From the NCBI GenBank assembly GCA_964423545.1, contig CAYRFV010000008.1, positions 1 to 45,283 of the forward strand: DNA of 45,283 nt, given 5' to 3'. Position 1 is the stretch's first letter, and every line of letters begins with the position of its first letter. The notes under the pieces are model-generated. The model was not told where the DNA came from. It was given only the letters and a program-made list of their open reading frames with translations, and did not search any database. Positions 34,292 through 42,491 of this stretch are shown here, piece after piece. Origin of the DNA: JALOOE01 sp964423545 (GTDB taxonomy: Bacteria > Chloroflexota > Anaerolineae > CG2-30-64-16). Position numbers and translations under genes: made by a program.

Positions 34292-36394
34292 ATGGGTGAT
34301 CTACTCAGCACAACCGTTGCGCAATTCAGCAGTTCAGGTGGACGGCCGCAACCGCGAGCCGCGAACGTGCGCGCCATCGAGCCGGCCGCCGATCTGCCGG
34401 CTGCCGGGCGAGGCAACCTGTACATCCTGGTTGAGGTCACCGGCAGCGGCGGTGGCCATGCGGCGCTCTACCGACAGCTTCTGACTGCGGCTCAAACAGC
34501 CTATTACGAGGCAACCGGCAGTGTCTCGGCATCCCTGAGCCGGGCGGTGCGCGCTGCGCACGCCGCGCTGGTGCACGCCAATGAGGCGCTGTCGGAGGCC
34601 GGCTGGCGGGCCGGGATCAGTTGTGTTGTGTATCAGGGCAACGAACTGATCATTGCACAGGCCGGGCCCGCGCTCGTGATGGTGAGTCATCCCAAGACCA
34701 TCGATCAGTATCCGGCGCGCTCAGGGCCGGCAGGCGCAGCGTTGGGCGGGCCAGACCGCCCCGAGGTGGAGCTGTATCGGACGACGGTCGAACCGGGAAG
34801 CCTGCTGCTGATGGCGCAGAGCGACTGGCTCAACAGCGTTCGCCCTGAGTCGCTGGCTGCAGTGGCCGGAGCCGAGAGTCCACGCCAGGCGCAAGAATAC
34901 CTGGGACAACTGGCCGGCGCCGCCGAGTTGAGCGCACTGCTGATTGGCTTCAGCGTGCCGATTCCGGCAGTGAAGGATGACGTTTATCCGGTGGCCGCGC
35001 CCCCACCCGCCCGTGCGTCTGGGGTCGACACGCCGGCTATCGCAACCGCCGCTGCCGGTCCGGTCGCCCGGCCGTCGCCTGCGCCGGTCAAGCCGCCTCC
35101 AGCCAGCGCAGCCAGCAACGTGCCCGTCGAAACGCCGCCGCAAGCGACGCCAGCGCTGGCGTCCGACCTGGAGCCGGCGGTCGTGACCGATGAGCGAGGC
35201 CGGCGCAGCCCGTGGGGGCTGGTGCTGGCTCTGATCGTCATCCCTGTGGTCGTCATTGGCTTGGTGTTGGCGATGCTCTGGTTCCGCACCCAGAATGCCG
35301 AGGCTCAGTTCCAGCAGACATTAGCGGGCGCGCAGACCGCGGTCACGGAGGCGCAGGGTTTGACCGATGAAGGGCAGGCCCGGCTGCGTCTGAGCAGTGC
35401 TCACGATTTCCTGGAGAAGGCGCGTGCCCTGCGGCCCAATGATGCGCAGCTGGCCAAGGTGCAGGCCAGCTACAGCGAAATCATCGGCCGGATCAACCGG
35501 ATCACGCCCCTCTACGGCCTCCTTGAACTGTGGCAGTTCCGGGAGAGCGGCAGGAAGCTGGATCGGATCCTGGTCGGCGGTGATTCGCTCTATGTGTTGG
35601 ATCGCGGTCGCAGTGAGGTGCTGCGGTTCATCTTGTCGAAGCTCGGAGACAGCGCGACGCCGGCCCAGCCCACCGAGGTGATCCGCAAGGGGCAGGCTGT
35701 GGGTGATGCCGCAGTCAGTGACCTCGTCGACTCGGATTGGGTGGTCGCGTCGGGCAACCAGCGCAGCCGTCTGCTGGCGCTCGATTCTGCTGGTGGGCTG
35801 GTGGGTTACGATATCACCTGGGGCGCTGCGCGGCTCCCGCTCGCTGCCAAGGAGAAGCTCGGGCTGCCGCAGCTGGCGAAGAGCTTCGGCGGAAACCTGT
35901 ACGTGGTCGACACCAAGAACGGCCAGATCTGGCGTTACCGGCCGGGCGACAAGGGGTTCGAGAACCCACCGGAACCGTACTTTGCTCCCAACACCAAGGT
36001 CGATCTGTCCGGCGTCCAATCGATGGATATCGACGGCCATGTGTGGCTGCTGTTCGCAGACGGACGGCTGCTCAAGTTTTTCGGCGGGGAGCAGAAGCCG
36101 TTCGAATTGAAGGCGTTGCCCGATCCGTTGAGCGCGCCGGCTGCAATTGCGGCCCAGGCCGATGGCGATCTGATCTACCTCGCGGATTCCGGCAACGGAC
36201 GCATCCTGGAATTCACCAAGGACGGCCAGTTCCAGCGTCAGTTCCGGCCCGCCCAGGGCAACAGCTTGCAGGGCATTCGCGACCTGTACCTGGACGAAAC
36301 GGGTGACAAGTTCTACATCGTGACCGCCGACAAGCTGTGGAAGGCGGATGTGCCCCGTGTGCCATCCTCGAACAAGGCGGCGCCGAGCAAATAG
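34292..36394 (+). CDS. Degenerate PP2C-like domain, membrane helix, extracytoplasmic beta-propeller
   Basis: 700 residues. The N-terminal 225 residues follow a PP2C fold pattern (GNLYILVEV, a helix pair, GISCVVYQGNELIIAQAGPA, SLLLMAQSDW, ELSALLIGFS) but lack the metal-binding Asp residues of active phosphatases. A Pro/Ala-rich linker (about 225-305) leads to one membrane helix (about 307-332), a short helical segment (335-395) and a propeller-like region with repeats of the NHL type (GGNLYVVDTKNGQIWRY, GDLIYLADSGNGRILEF, about 420-690). Probable topology is PP2C-like part inside, propeller outside, as in signalling receptors. AAGGAG lies 7 nt before the ATG. A strong terminator follows. Function unknown. 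Confidence 0.75.
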   Translation: MGDLLSTTVAQFSSSGGRPQPRAANVRAIEPAADLPAAGRGNLYILVEVTGSGGGHAALYRQLLTAAQTAYYEATGSVSASLSRAVRAAHAALVHANEALSEAGWRAGISCVVYQGNELIIAQAGPALVMVSHPKTIDQYPARSGPAGAALGGPDRPEVELYRTTVEPGSLLLMAQSDWLNSVRPESLAAVAGAESPRQAQEYLGQLAGAAELSALLIGFSVPIPAVKDDVYPVAAPPPARASGVDTPAIATAAAGPVARPSPAPVKPPPASAASNVPVETPPQATPALASDLEPAVVTDERGRRSPWGLVLALIVIPVVVIGLVLAMLWFRTQNAEAQFQQTLAGAQTAVTEAQGLTDEGQARLRLSSAHDFLEKARALRPNDAQLAKVQASYSEIIGRINRITPLYGLLELWQFRESGRKLDRILVGGDSLYVLDRGRSEVLRFILSKLGDSATPAQPTEVIRKGQAVGDAAVSDLVDSDWVVASGNQRSRLLALDSAGGLVGYDITWGAARLPLAAKEKLGLPQLAKSFGGNLYVVDTKNGQIWRYRPGDKGFENPPEPYFAPNTKVDLSGVQSMDIDGHVWLLFADGRLLKFFGGEQKPFELKALPDPLSAPAAIAAQADGDLIYLADSGNGRILEFTKDGQFQRQFRPAQGNSLQGIRDLYLDETGDKFYIVTADKLWKADVPRVPSSNKAAPSK

Positions 36395-36414
36395 CACGGA
36401 ACCTTCAGGCTGAG

Positions 36415-36448
36415 CGCGTCGTCTGTCGCAGCAAGACGACGCGTTTTT
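36415..36448 (+). terminator. Rho-independent terminator of the PP2C-like/propeller gene
   Basis: CGCGTCGTCT and AGACGACGCG form a perfect 10-bp stem with a 9-nt loop, followed at once by TTTTT, 20 nt after the stop codon. Confidence 0.93.
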
Positions 36449-36478
36449 CGCGAGGATCACCGGCCGCCGCCGGTCCGT

Positions 36479-36507
36479 TTGGATTCTCGCTGCAAGAGGC
36501 ATATAAT
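36479..36507 (+). promoter_or_regulatory. Promoter of the LCP gene, giving a leaderless transcript
   Basis: TTGGAT, 17-nt spacer, perfect TATAAT (36502-36507). The ATG of the LCP gene is at 36516, so transcription would start within about 0-3 nt of the start codon. Confidence 0.72.
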
Positions 36508-36515
36508 CCATCGTT

Positions 36516-37961
36516 ATGAGTGCAAAGAGAAGAAGTGCACCGCGGCCCGTGAGCTCGCGTTCGCCAATCATCTCCGGTCTGCTGCTCGGGTCTCTGTTCT
36601 GCCTGTTCATCGTAGCCTTTGTCTACGTTGCTTCGCTGTTCGTTTCGGTGGGACAGCGGGCTGTTGCCGAGGCGCCTGCGCAGGAGCCGCTGGCGCTCCC
36701 GCAACTCGTGCGTTCGGCGCCGGCCGCCGCACAGCCAGCCAGCGGCGCGCCGGCCGGCGCGCCGGCCATCCAGCCTTCCGCGAAACGGCCTCAGGAATCT
36801 GCGCCGACCCTGACTGGACGCCTCACGGTGCTGGTGATGGGTGTTGATAACCGCCCGGATGAGCCGGTCGCGCGCACTGACACGATCATGGTGTTGACGC
36901 TTAACCCCAAGACCGGTGCGGCTGGGATGCTCTCCATCCCGCGCGATCTCATGGTGCCCGTGCCCGCGCTGAACGACACCGTCAAGGTTAATACCGTGCA
37001 CGTCTTCGGGGAGGTCAACAAGTTTCCGGGGGGTGGTCCTGAGTTGCTGAGGCAGACGATCTCCGAGCTGATTGGCTATCCGATCGACTACTACGTGCGT
37101 CTTAATTTCGACGGGTTCCGGCAGATCGTCGATTTGGTGGGCGGCATCGATATCGATGTGGCCAAGGATATCCGGGACGATCTCTATCCCGACGAAAACT
37201 ACGGATATGATCCGCTCTTCATCCCGGCCGGGCACCATCACATGAACGGCGCGCTGGCGCTGAAATATGCCCGCACGCGCCACATCGATACCGACTATGG
37301 GCGGGCAGGCCGCCAACAGCAGGTGATCATGGCGCTGAAGGACAAGCTCACTCAGCCGGGGCAGTTGGCCGCCATCCTGCCGCGCATCCCCAGCCTCGCC
37401 CTTGCGTTGGGCAAGTCGGTGCAGACGGACATGCCGATCGACAAGGCCATTGCGTTGGCGCGCACCGTGGATCAGGTCGATCTCAAGAACCCTGCGCGAG
37501 TCGTCATCGATAACACACTGGGCAACGACCGGGCGGATGATCCCAAGTGGGGCTATGTGTTGCGGCCGGACATGAATAAGCTGCGGCCGGCGCTGGCGGC
37601 GGTGTTCGCGGATCTGCCTGCCGGCACGACGGCCGCCGACGCCGCCCGCCAGGCGGTCAAGAATGAAGGCGCCAGACTGGTGGTGCTGAATGGCACGCCG
37701 GAAGCCGGAGTCGGCGCAAGTGTGGCGGCGGCGCTCAGCGCCGACGGCTACAACGTGGTCAGCCTGGGAAATGCAGATCGCGGCGACTATGCCCAGAGCC
37801 ATCTGGTCGTCTACGGCGGCAGCAAGCCCTCGACGCGTGAGGAGTTGGCGCGTCGATTCGGCGTTGTTCCGACCAACGTGAGGTGGGAGCCGCCTTCGGA
37901 AACGGCGGACCTGGCGCTGATTGTGGGGAAAGACCAGACGATTGCGAAGGTCACGCCCTGA
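36516..37961 (+). CDS. LytR-CpsA-Psr (LCP) family phosphotransferase with LytR_C domain
   Basis: 481 residues. A basic N-terminus and one membrane helix (about 18-44) are followed by a Pro/Ala linker and the LCP domain (about 108-270): VLVMGVDNRP, RTDTIMVLTL, MLSIPRDLMV, KVNTVHVFG, NFDGFRQIVDLVGGI and ALKYARTRH with the conserved Arg and Asp residues. A LytR_C-type domain follows near residues 385-475 (ARLVVLNGTPEAGVG). LCP enzymes attach lipid-linked glycans to the cell wall or to other acceptors outside the membrane, in line with the glycan genes at the left of the window. There is no ribosome-binding site, because the promoter abuts the ATG. Confidence 0.92.
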   Translation: MSAKRRSAPRPVSSRSPIISGLLLGSLFCLFIVAFVYVASLFVSVGQRAVAEAPAQEPLALPQLVRSAPAAAQPASGAPAGAPAIQPSAKRPQESAPTLTGRLTVLVMGVDNRPDEPVARTDTIMVLTLNPKTGAAGMLSIPRDLMVPVPALNDTVKVNTVHVFGEVNKFPGGGPELLRQTISELIGYPIDYYVRLNFDGFRQIVDLVGGIDIDVAKDIRDDLYPDENYGYDPLFIPAGHHHMNGALALKYARTRHIDTDYGRAGRQQQVIMALKDKLTQPGQLAAILPRIPSLALALGKSVQTDMPIDKAIALARTVDQVDLKNPARVVIDNTLGNDRADDPKWGYVLRPDMNKLRPALAAVFADLPAGTTAADAARQAVKNEGARLVVLNGTPEAGVGASVAAALSADGYNVVSLGNADRGDYAQSHLVVYGGSKPSTREELARRFGVVPTNVRWEPPSETADLALIVGKDQTIAKVTP

Positions 37962-37990
37962 TCGATTGCTTCTGACCCCTGACCGTTTCG

Positions 37991-38016
37991 ACACCGGCCC
38001 GTCAGGCCGGTGTTTT
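37991..38016 (+). terminator. Rho-independent terminator of the LCP gene
   Basis: ACACCGGCC and GGCCGGTGT form a perfect 9-bp stem with a 5-nt loop, followed by T residues, 30 nt after the stop. Confidence 0.92.
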
Positions 38017-38166
38017 CATTGATCGGTATGACTAGCATCATTTCAGACATCCCATCTTCGTGATATCGTTTACGCGCAATCTACAAGCGGAGAAGAGCAG
38101 CCCTCTGTTCAGGCGTGTGGCCCAATGATGCGGCAGGAGGCTGGCTTTCCCACTCGGAGGGATGCT

Positions 38167-38652
38167 GTGGCGATAGCGGCCGATGCCAATGCGCGCGATG
38201 CCAATGCGCGCGATTTCAGCCCCGCCAAGCGCGCCATGCTGCTGGCAGCGCTCTACATCGCCCAGGAACAGCACGGCTGGCTCAATGCCCAGGCGATTGA
38301 GCGCGTCGCCCACCGCTTCAATCTGACGCCTGGCCAGGTCTATGCCACGGCCAGCTTCTACACGCTCTTCAAGTTGGCCCCCCAGGGTCGCTTCCGCATC
38401 CAGGTCTGCGAGGGACTTTCCTGCTATCTGGTTGGAGGCGCGGAGCCAGTGATCGAGCAAGTCAGCCGGCGACTTAACCTGCATCCCGGCGAGACGACCC
38501 CCGATGGACGGATCACCCTGGAGGTGGTTGAGTGCCTTGCTTCTTGCGGCACTGCGCCAGCCCTGCGAGTCAATGACGAGCTGTACGAGCATATGACGCC
38601 TGAGAAGATCGACGGTCTGTTAGCGGAGCTGAGTGCGAAGCGCGACGCGTGA
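38167..38652 (+). CDS. nuoE: NuoE-like 2Fe-2S thioredoxin-fold subunit (NADH dehydrogenase / hydrogenase diaphorase)
   Basis: 161 residues. The helical N-part (AALYIAQEQHGWLN, GQVYATASFYTLF) and the 2Fe-2S ligands C81, C86 (VCEGLSC) and C123, C127 (ECLASCG) are all present. It accepts electrons next to the flavin subunit, here NuoF-like. I chose the GTG at 38167 because GGAGG lies 6 nt before it and the length is normal; an ATG at 38125 would add 14 residues. The N-terminus contains DANAR twice, from a 15-bp duplication. It overlaps nuoF by 20 nt, so translation is coupled. Confidence 0.88.
   Translation: MAIAADANARDANARDFSPAKRAMLLAALYIAQEQHGWLNAQAIERVAHRFNLTPGQVYATASFYTLFKLAPQGRFRIQVCEGLSCYLVGGAEPVIEQVSRRLNLHPGETTPDGRITLEVVECLASCGTAPALRVNDELYEHMTPEKIDGLLAELSAKRDA
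38182..38211 (+). repeat. 15-bp in-frame tandem duplication in nuoE
   Basis: Two identical adjacent 15-mers (38182-38196 and 38197-38211) encode DANAR-DANAR in the flexible N-terminus, upstream of the conserved fold, so it should not disturb function. Confidence 0.85.
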
Positions 38653-39958
38653 AGCGGCGCTGTCGCGAGAACGTGCAACGGTGTTTGAGCCCATCCTGAC
38701 CCGCAACATCGGTGTCGCGGACTCCGAAAGGATCGCCACGTATCTGGCGCGCGGGGGCTACGAGGCGACGCGGGCAGCGCTGACTCGCCATACACCAGCC
38801 GAACTGGTCGCCATGGTTAAGCGATCTGGGCTGCGCGGCCGGGGTGGGGCGGGCTTCCCGGCCGGGACCAAGTGGGGCTTCATGCCGACCGATCCGGCCA
38901 TTCCGAAGATTCTGGCCGTCAACACCGATGAAGGGGAGCCAGGCACGTTCAAGGATCGGGCGCTCGTCGAGCGCGATCCGCACCAGGTGATCGAGGGGGT
39001 GATCATCGCCTCGTATGCCGTGGGCGCACGGAGGGCATACGTCTACATTCGCGGCGAGTTTTTCCTGGGGGTCAAGCGCTGGATCAAGGCCATCGCCGAT
39101 GCCTATGAGCATGGCTTCCTGGGCAAGAACATCCTCGGCTCCGGCTTTGACCTTGACCTCTCCGTGCACCGTGGGGCGGGTGCGTATATTTGCGGCGAAG
39201 AGACCGCCATGCTCGAATCGCTGGAAGGGAAGCCGGGCAATCCGCGCCTGAAACCCCCCTACCCGGCGCAGCGCGGGCTGTTCGGTCTGCCCACGTTGGT
39301 GCACAATGTCGAGACGTTGGCCTGCATCCCGCATATCGTGCTGCGCGGGCCGGAGTGGTTCGCTGGCATCGGTGTGGCGCAGAGCACTGGACCGAAGATC
39401 TTCTGCGTCAGCGGGCATGTGGTGCGCCCTGGCAACTATGAGCTGCCGCTCGGCACGCCGCTCAGTGAGATCGTGTATGAGCATGCCGGCGGCGTGCGGA
39501 ACGGACATAAGCTGAAGGCCGTGATCCCGGGCGGTGCGTCGACGCCGGTGCTGACCGCGGACCAGGTGGATACGCCGATGGCGTTTGAGACGCTGGCCGC
39601 GGTCGGTTCGGCGTTGGGCACGGGCGCGATCATCGTGATGGACGAGACGACCTGTATGGTTGAGGCGGCGCGCCGGCTGACCCGCTTCTTTGCGCACGAG
39701 TCATGCGGCCGGTGTGTGCCGTGCCGGATCGGGTCGCAGCGTCTGGTTGAGCTGCTGGATCGGATTGAGACCGGCCGGGGTGGAGCGGGCGACATCGACC
39801 GGGCGCGTGATCTGGCCGGCCATATCGACGGCGCGACCTTTTGTCCGATGGGCGCTGCGTTGGCGAAGCCGGCGCGCTCCACGATCGAGCGGTTTCGGGA
39901 CGAGTATGAGCATCACGTGGCCCACAGGCGATGCGCAGTGAAGACGCCGGAGCGTTGA
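38633..39958 (+). CDS. nuoF: NuoF-like NADH-binding flavoprotein subunit
   Basis: 441 residues. The FMN/NADH site is shown by GRGGAGFPAGTKW, NTDEGEPGTFKDR and ICGEETAMLESLEGKPG, and the N3 4Fe-4S cluster by CGRCVPCRIG plus the later CPMG cysteine. It oxidises or forms NADH. Length matches plain NuoF, without the extra ferredoxin or thioredoxin domains of HydB or HoxF. No nuoG or membrane-arm genes are visible; partners may lie beyond the window or elsewhere, so complex I, a NAD-linked formate dehydrogenase or a hydrogenase remain open. The GTG start lies inside the end of nuoE. Confidence 0.93.
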   Translation: MRSATREAALSRERATVFEPILTRNIGVADSERIATYLARGGYEATRAALTRHTPAELVAMVKRSGLRGRGGAGFPAGTKWGFMPTDPAIPKILAVNTDEGEPGTFKDRALVERDPHQVIEGVIIASYAVGARRAYVYIRGEFFLGVKRWIKAIADAYEHGFLGKNILGSGFDLDLSVHRGAGAYICGEETAMLESLEGKPGNPRLKPPYPAQRGLFGLPTLVHNVETLACIPHIVLRGPEWFAGIGVAQSTGPKIFCVSGHVVRPGNYELPLGTPLSEIVYEHAGGVRNGHKLKAVIPGGASTPVLTADQVDTPMAFETLAAVGSALGTGAIIVMDETTCMVEAARRLTRFFAHESCGRCVPCRIGSQRLVELLDRIETGRGGAGDIDRARDLAGHIDGATFCPMGAALAKPARSTIERFRDEYEHHVAHRRCAVKTPER

Positions 39959-40013
39959 CCGCGGTCGAACGGCGGCTGTCATTCATCGTCTGGGCTGTGA
40001 GCGGAGTTGATTC

Positions 40014-40394
40014 ATGGCGAAGATTCTTATCGTCGACGATGATCCTGACTTTGTCAGCACCACGCGCATCGTGCTGGAACGCGCAGGACATCAGGTGATC
40101 CACGCATCCAGCGGGGATGCAGGGTACGAGGCCGCAAAGGTGGAGCAGCCTGATCTGATGGTGCTGGACGTGATCATGGACAGCGTACTGGATGGCGTCT
40201 CGACCAGCGAGCGCATGCACGACGATCCGGCGCTGCGCGAGGTGCCGATCATCATGGTCACTTCGATTGCCAACACCGACTATGCCGCGCTTTTTCCAAC
40301 CGATGATTACATCCATATCAACGCATTCCTCAGCAAGCCGATCTCGCCGAACGATCTCATCCGCCAGGTGAATCGACTGCTGCCCAAGAGCTGA
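40014..40394 (+). CDS. Single-domain response regulator (receiver only)
   Basis: 126 residues. The receiver acid triad (D8-D10), phosphoacceptor D52 in MVLDVIMD and Lys 108 in FLSKP are intact. There is no output domain. The stretch between the conserved Thr/Ser position and Lys is longer than usual (FPTDDYIHINAF), a feature shared with the second single-domain regulator at 44446. GGAG lies before the ATG. It sits between nuoF and a histidine kinase on the same strand. Confidence 0.92.
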   Translation: MAKILIVDDDPDFVSTTRIVLERAGHQVIHASSGDAGYEAAKVEQPDLMVLDVIMDSVLDGVSTSERMHDDPALREVPIIMVTSIANTDYAALFPTDDYIHINAFLSKPISPNDLIRQVNRLLPKS

Positions 40395-40416
40395 CGAACC
40401 ACTGTGGTTGTGAACC

Positions 40417-42438
40417 ATGCGGCGCTTGCTCAGGGAGCTATTCTCAGCTCCATTCCAGCTTGTGCTGGTGATCTCGTTCTCGTTGGTGGCGGCGACGACG
40501 ATTGCGGTCGGCACGTGGGTCATCTCGCGCACGATCCGCGATTACCTGGCCGAGGCGATGACCGAACGGGTGGATCGCGACATGCGCCTGGCCGAGTCCA
40601 TGTACACCACGAAGCTGCGCGAGGTGGCGGGGATTGCTGACCGGCTGGCGCTTGATCCACGGGTGCGTGAGCAGCTTGGTCTGAGCCGGGGACAACCGGG
40701 CGCGGCGATTCCACTTGACGGCACAATCGCCGATGAGCTGGCGGCCCCGTTGTCGAGAGGCAATCATTTCGTGGCCATCCTCGATGGTGAGGGGCGCTCG
40801 CTCGCAGCCCGCACCCTGCCGACAGAGGGCGGCGTCTCGCGAGCGGCGGATGGCGGGGACTGGAGCGCACTGCCCGCGGTAAAGCAGGCGCTGCAAACGG
40901 GCCGAGCCAGCGCCGCCACCGAGGTGATTCCGCCGGAGCTGCTGGCCCATGCGGGATTGGCGGCTCAGGCCTGCATCGATATCCTGGATACGCCCAAGGC
41001 CAGCACGGTTCTGTGTGACCCCAGCGAAGGACGAGCCGGCCTGGCGCTCACAGCGGTGACGCCGGTGGTCGGTGATGGGGGGCGAGTGCTCGGCGCGACC
41101 CTGGCGTTTCACATGGTCAACAACGATTTCACGCTGGTCGATCAGATCAAGGCGGCGGCGGACATCGACACGGCCACGATCTTTCATGGCGACCTGCGCG
41201 TCTCGACCAATGTGCTGACCCCGGAAGGGGACCGGGCCATCGGCACGCGTATCTCGCAAGAGGTGAGCCAGATCGTGCTGGGCCAGGGCCGATCGTTCAC
41301 AGGGCCGGCCTTCGTGGTGAACGAGAACTACATCACGCGCTATGATCCATTGCTGGATCACCAGGGGCGCGTGGTGGGCAGCTTGTATGTGGGCGTGCGG
41401 CAGTCGGTCTTTAACCGGTTGGTCAATACGTTCTATGAGCGGATCGTGCTGGTTGCGCTGGCGACCATCGTGGCCACCTTCCTCCTGGCCATCCCGGTGT
41501 CGCGGCGGATCACCCGTCCGCTGAAGGAGCTGCGCGAACTCGCCGGGGCCAATCGCCGGGTGGCGGCAGGTGACATGTCGGTGCGTGTGCCAGTGCGAGC
41601 GGGCGGCGATGTGGGGCAGCTTGCCGGATCGTTCAATATGATGCTCGATGAGCTCCAGGCGACGCACGACCAGCTTGTCCATTCGGAGAAGCTGGCATCC
41701 CTCGGGCAATTGGCGGCCGGCGTGGCGCACGAGCTCAACAACCCGTTGGCAACCGTGCTGCTCTATTCGGACATCCTGCTGCGCGAGTGCCCGCCGGAGG
41801 ACCCGAAGCGCGCCGACCTGGAAATGATTGTTGCCGAGACCAAGCGCTGCAAGGGTATTGTGGGGGCGCTGCTGGATTTTGCCCGCCAGAACCAGGTGGA
41901 CGCGCAGCCTACCGATCTGAACGCACTGATTCGCAACATGGCTGAGGTGCAGCAGAGGCAGGCGACCTATGCAGGGATCGCCGTTGTGACCGATCTCGAT
42001 CCGAACCTGCCGAAGATCGAAGCAGACCCTGCTCAGTTGCAGGAAGTCCTCGTCAACCTGATGAGCAACGGCGTCGATGCCATGCCCGAGGGTGGGACGC
42101 TGACGTTGCGAACTCGGAACGGACCGATCGGCATGGTCACGATCGAGGTGGCGGACAGCGGGACAGGTATCCCGCCTGAGCATCTGAGCAAGCTGTTCAC
42201 GCCGTTCTTCAGCACCAAACCGGTCGGGAAGGGCACCGGACTGGGGTTGGCGATCGTATACGGCATCGTTAAGATGCACCGCGGCCAGATCAATGTGAGA
42301 AGCCAGCCGGGCCAGGGCGCGACGTTCGCGATCCAACTGCCGATCATGCTTGCGAGCGGTCAGCCTTTTGGCATGCCGAGAGCGACGCCGCCGGTCCATA
42401 CAGGTGCAGAGAAACTCATCGGGGGCATCGGCAAATAG
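40417..42438 (+). CDS. Cache-type sensor histidine kinase (first)
   Basis: 673 residues. Membrane helix 1 (about 15-37), a large extracytoplasmic sensor (38-340) whose membrane-proximal part is Cache_3-Cache_2-like (TIFHGDLRVSTNV, GTRISQEV, YDPLLDHQGRVVGSLYVGV in parts), helix 2 (343-362), HAMP (362-415), HisKA with the phosphoacceptor H438 in AGVAHELNNPL and an HATPase with N-box LMSNGVDAM, G1 DSGTGIP and G2 GTGLGL. All catalytic boxes are intact. It lies 22 nt after the receiver gene, its probable partner. Ligand unknown. Confidence 0.95.
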   Translation: MRRLLRELFSAPFQLVLVISFSLVAATTIAVGTWVISRTIRDYLAEAMTERVDRDMRLAESMYTTKLREVAGIADRLALDPRVREQLGLSRGQPGAAIPLDGTIADELAAPLSRGNHFVAILDGEGRSLAARTLPTEGGVSRAADGGDWSALPAVKQALQTGRASAATEVIPPELLAHAGLAAQACIDILDTPKASTVLCDPSEGRAGLALTAVTPVVGDGGRVLGATLAFHMVNNDFTLVDQIKAAADIDTATIFHGDLRVSTNVLTPEGDRAIGTRISQEVSQIVLGQGRSFTGPAFVVNENYITRYDPLLDHQGRVVGSLYVGVRQSVFNRLVNTFYERIVLVALATIVATFLLAIPVSRRITRPLKELRELAGANRRVAAGDMSVRVPVRAGGDVGQLAGSFNMMLDELQATHDQLVHSEKLASLGQLAAGVAHELNNPLATVLLYSDILLRECPPEDPKRADLEMIVAETKRCKGIVGALLDFARQNQVDAQPTDLNALIRNMAEVQQRQATYAGIAVVTDLDPNLPKIEADPAQLQEVLVNLMSNGVDAMPEGGTLTLRTRNGPIGMVTIEVADSGTGIPPEHLSKLFTPFFSTKPVGKGTGLGLAIVYGIVKMHRGQINVRSQPGQGATFAIQLPIMLASGQPFGMPRATPPVHTGAEKLIGGIGK

Positions 42439-42491
42439 GTGGAGCGAAGTTTTCGGGACGCAGACCAACCTCCGGCCGAATTGGGACGTGT

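Noticed and set aside
40444..42468. 674-codon minus-strand frame over the first histidine kinase
   Set aside because: Antisense shadow rich in His, Arg and Gln; the kinase boxes on the plus strand are complete.
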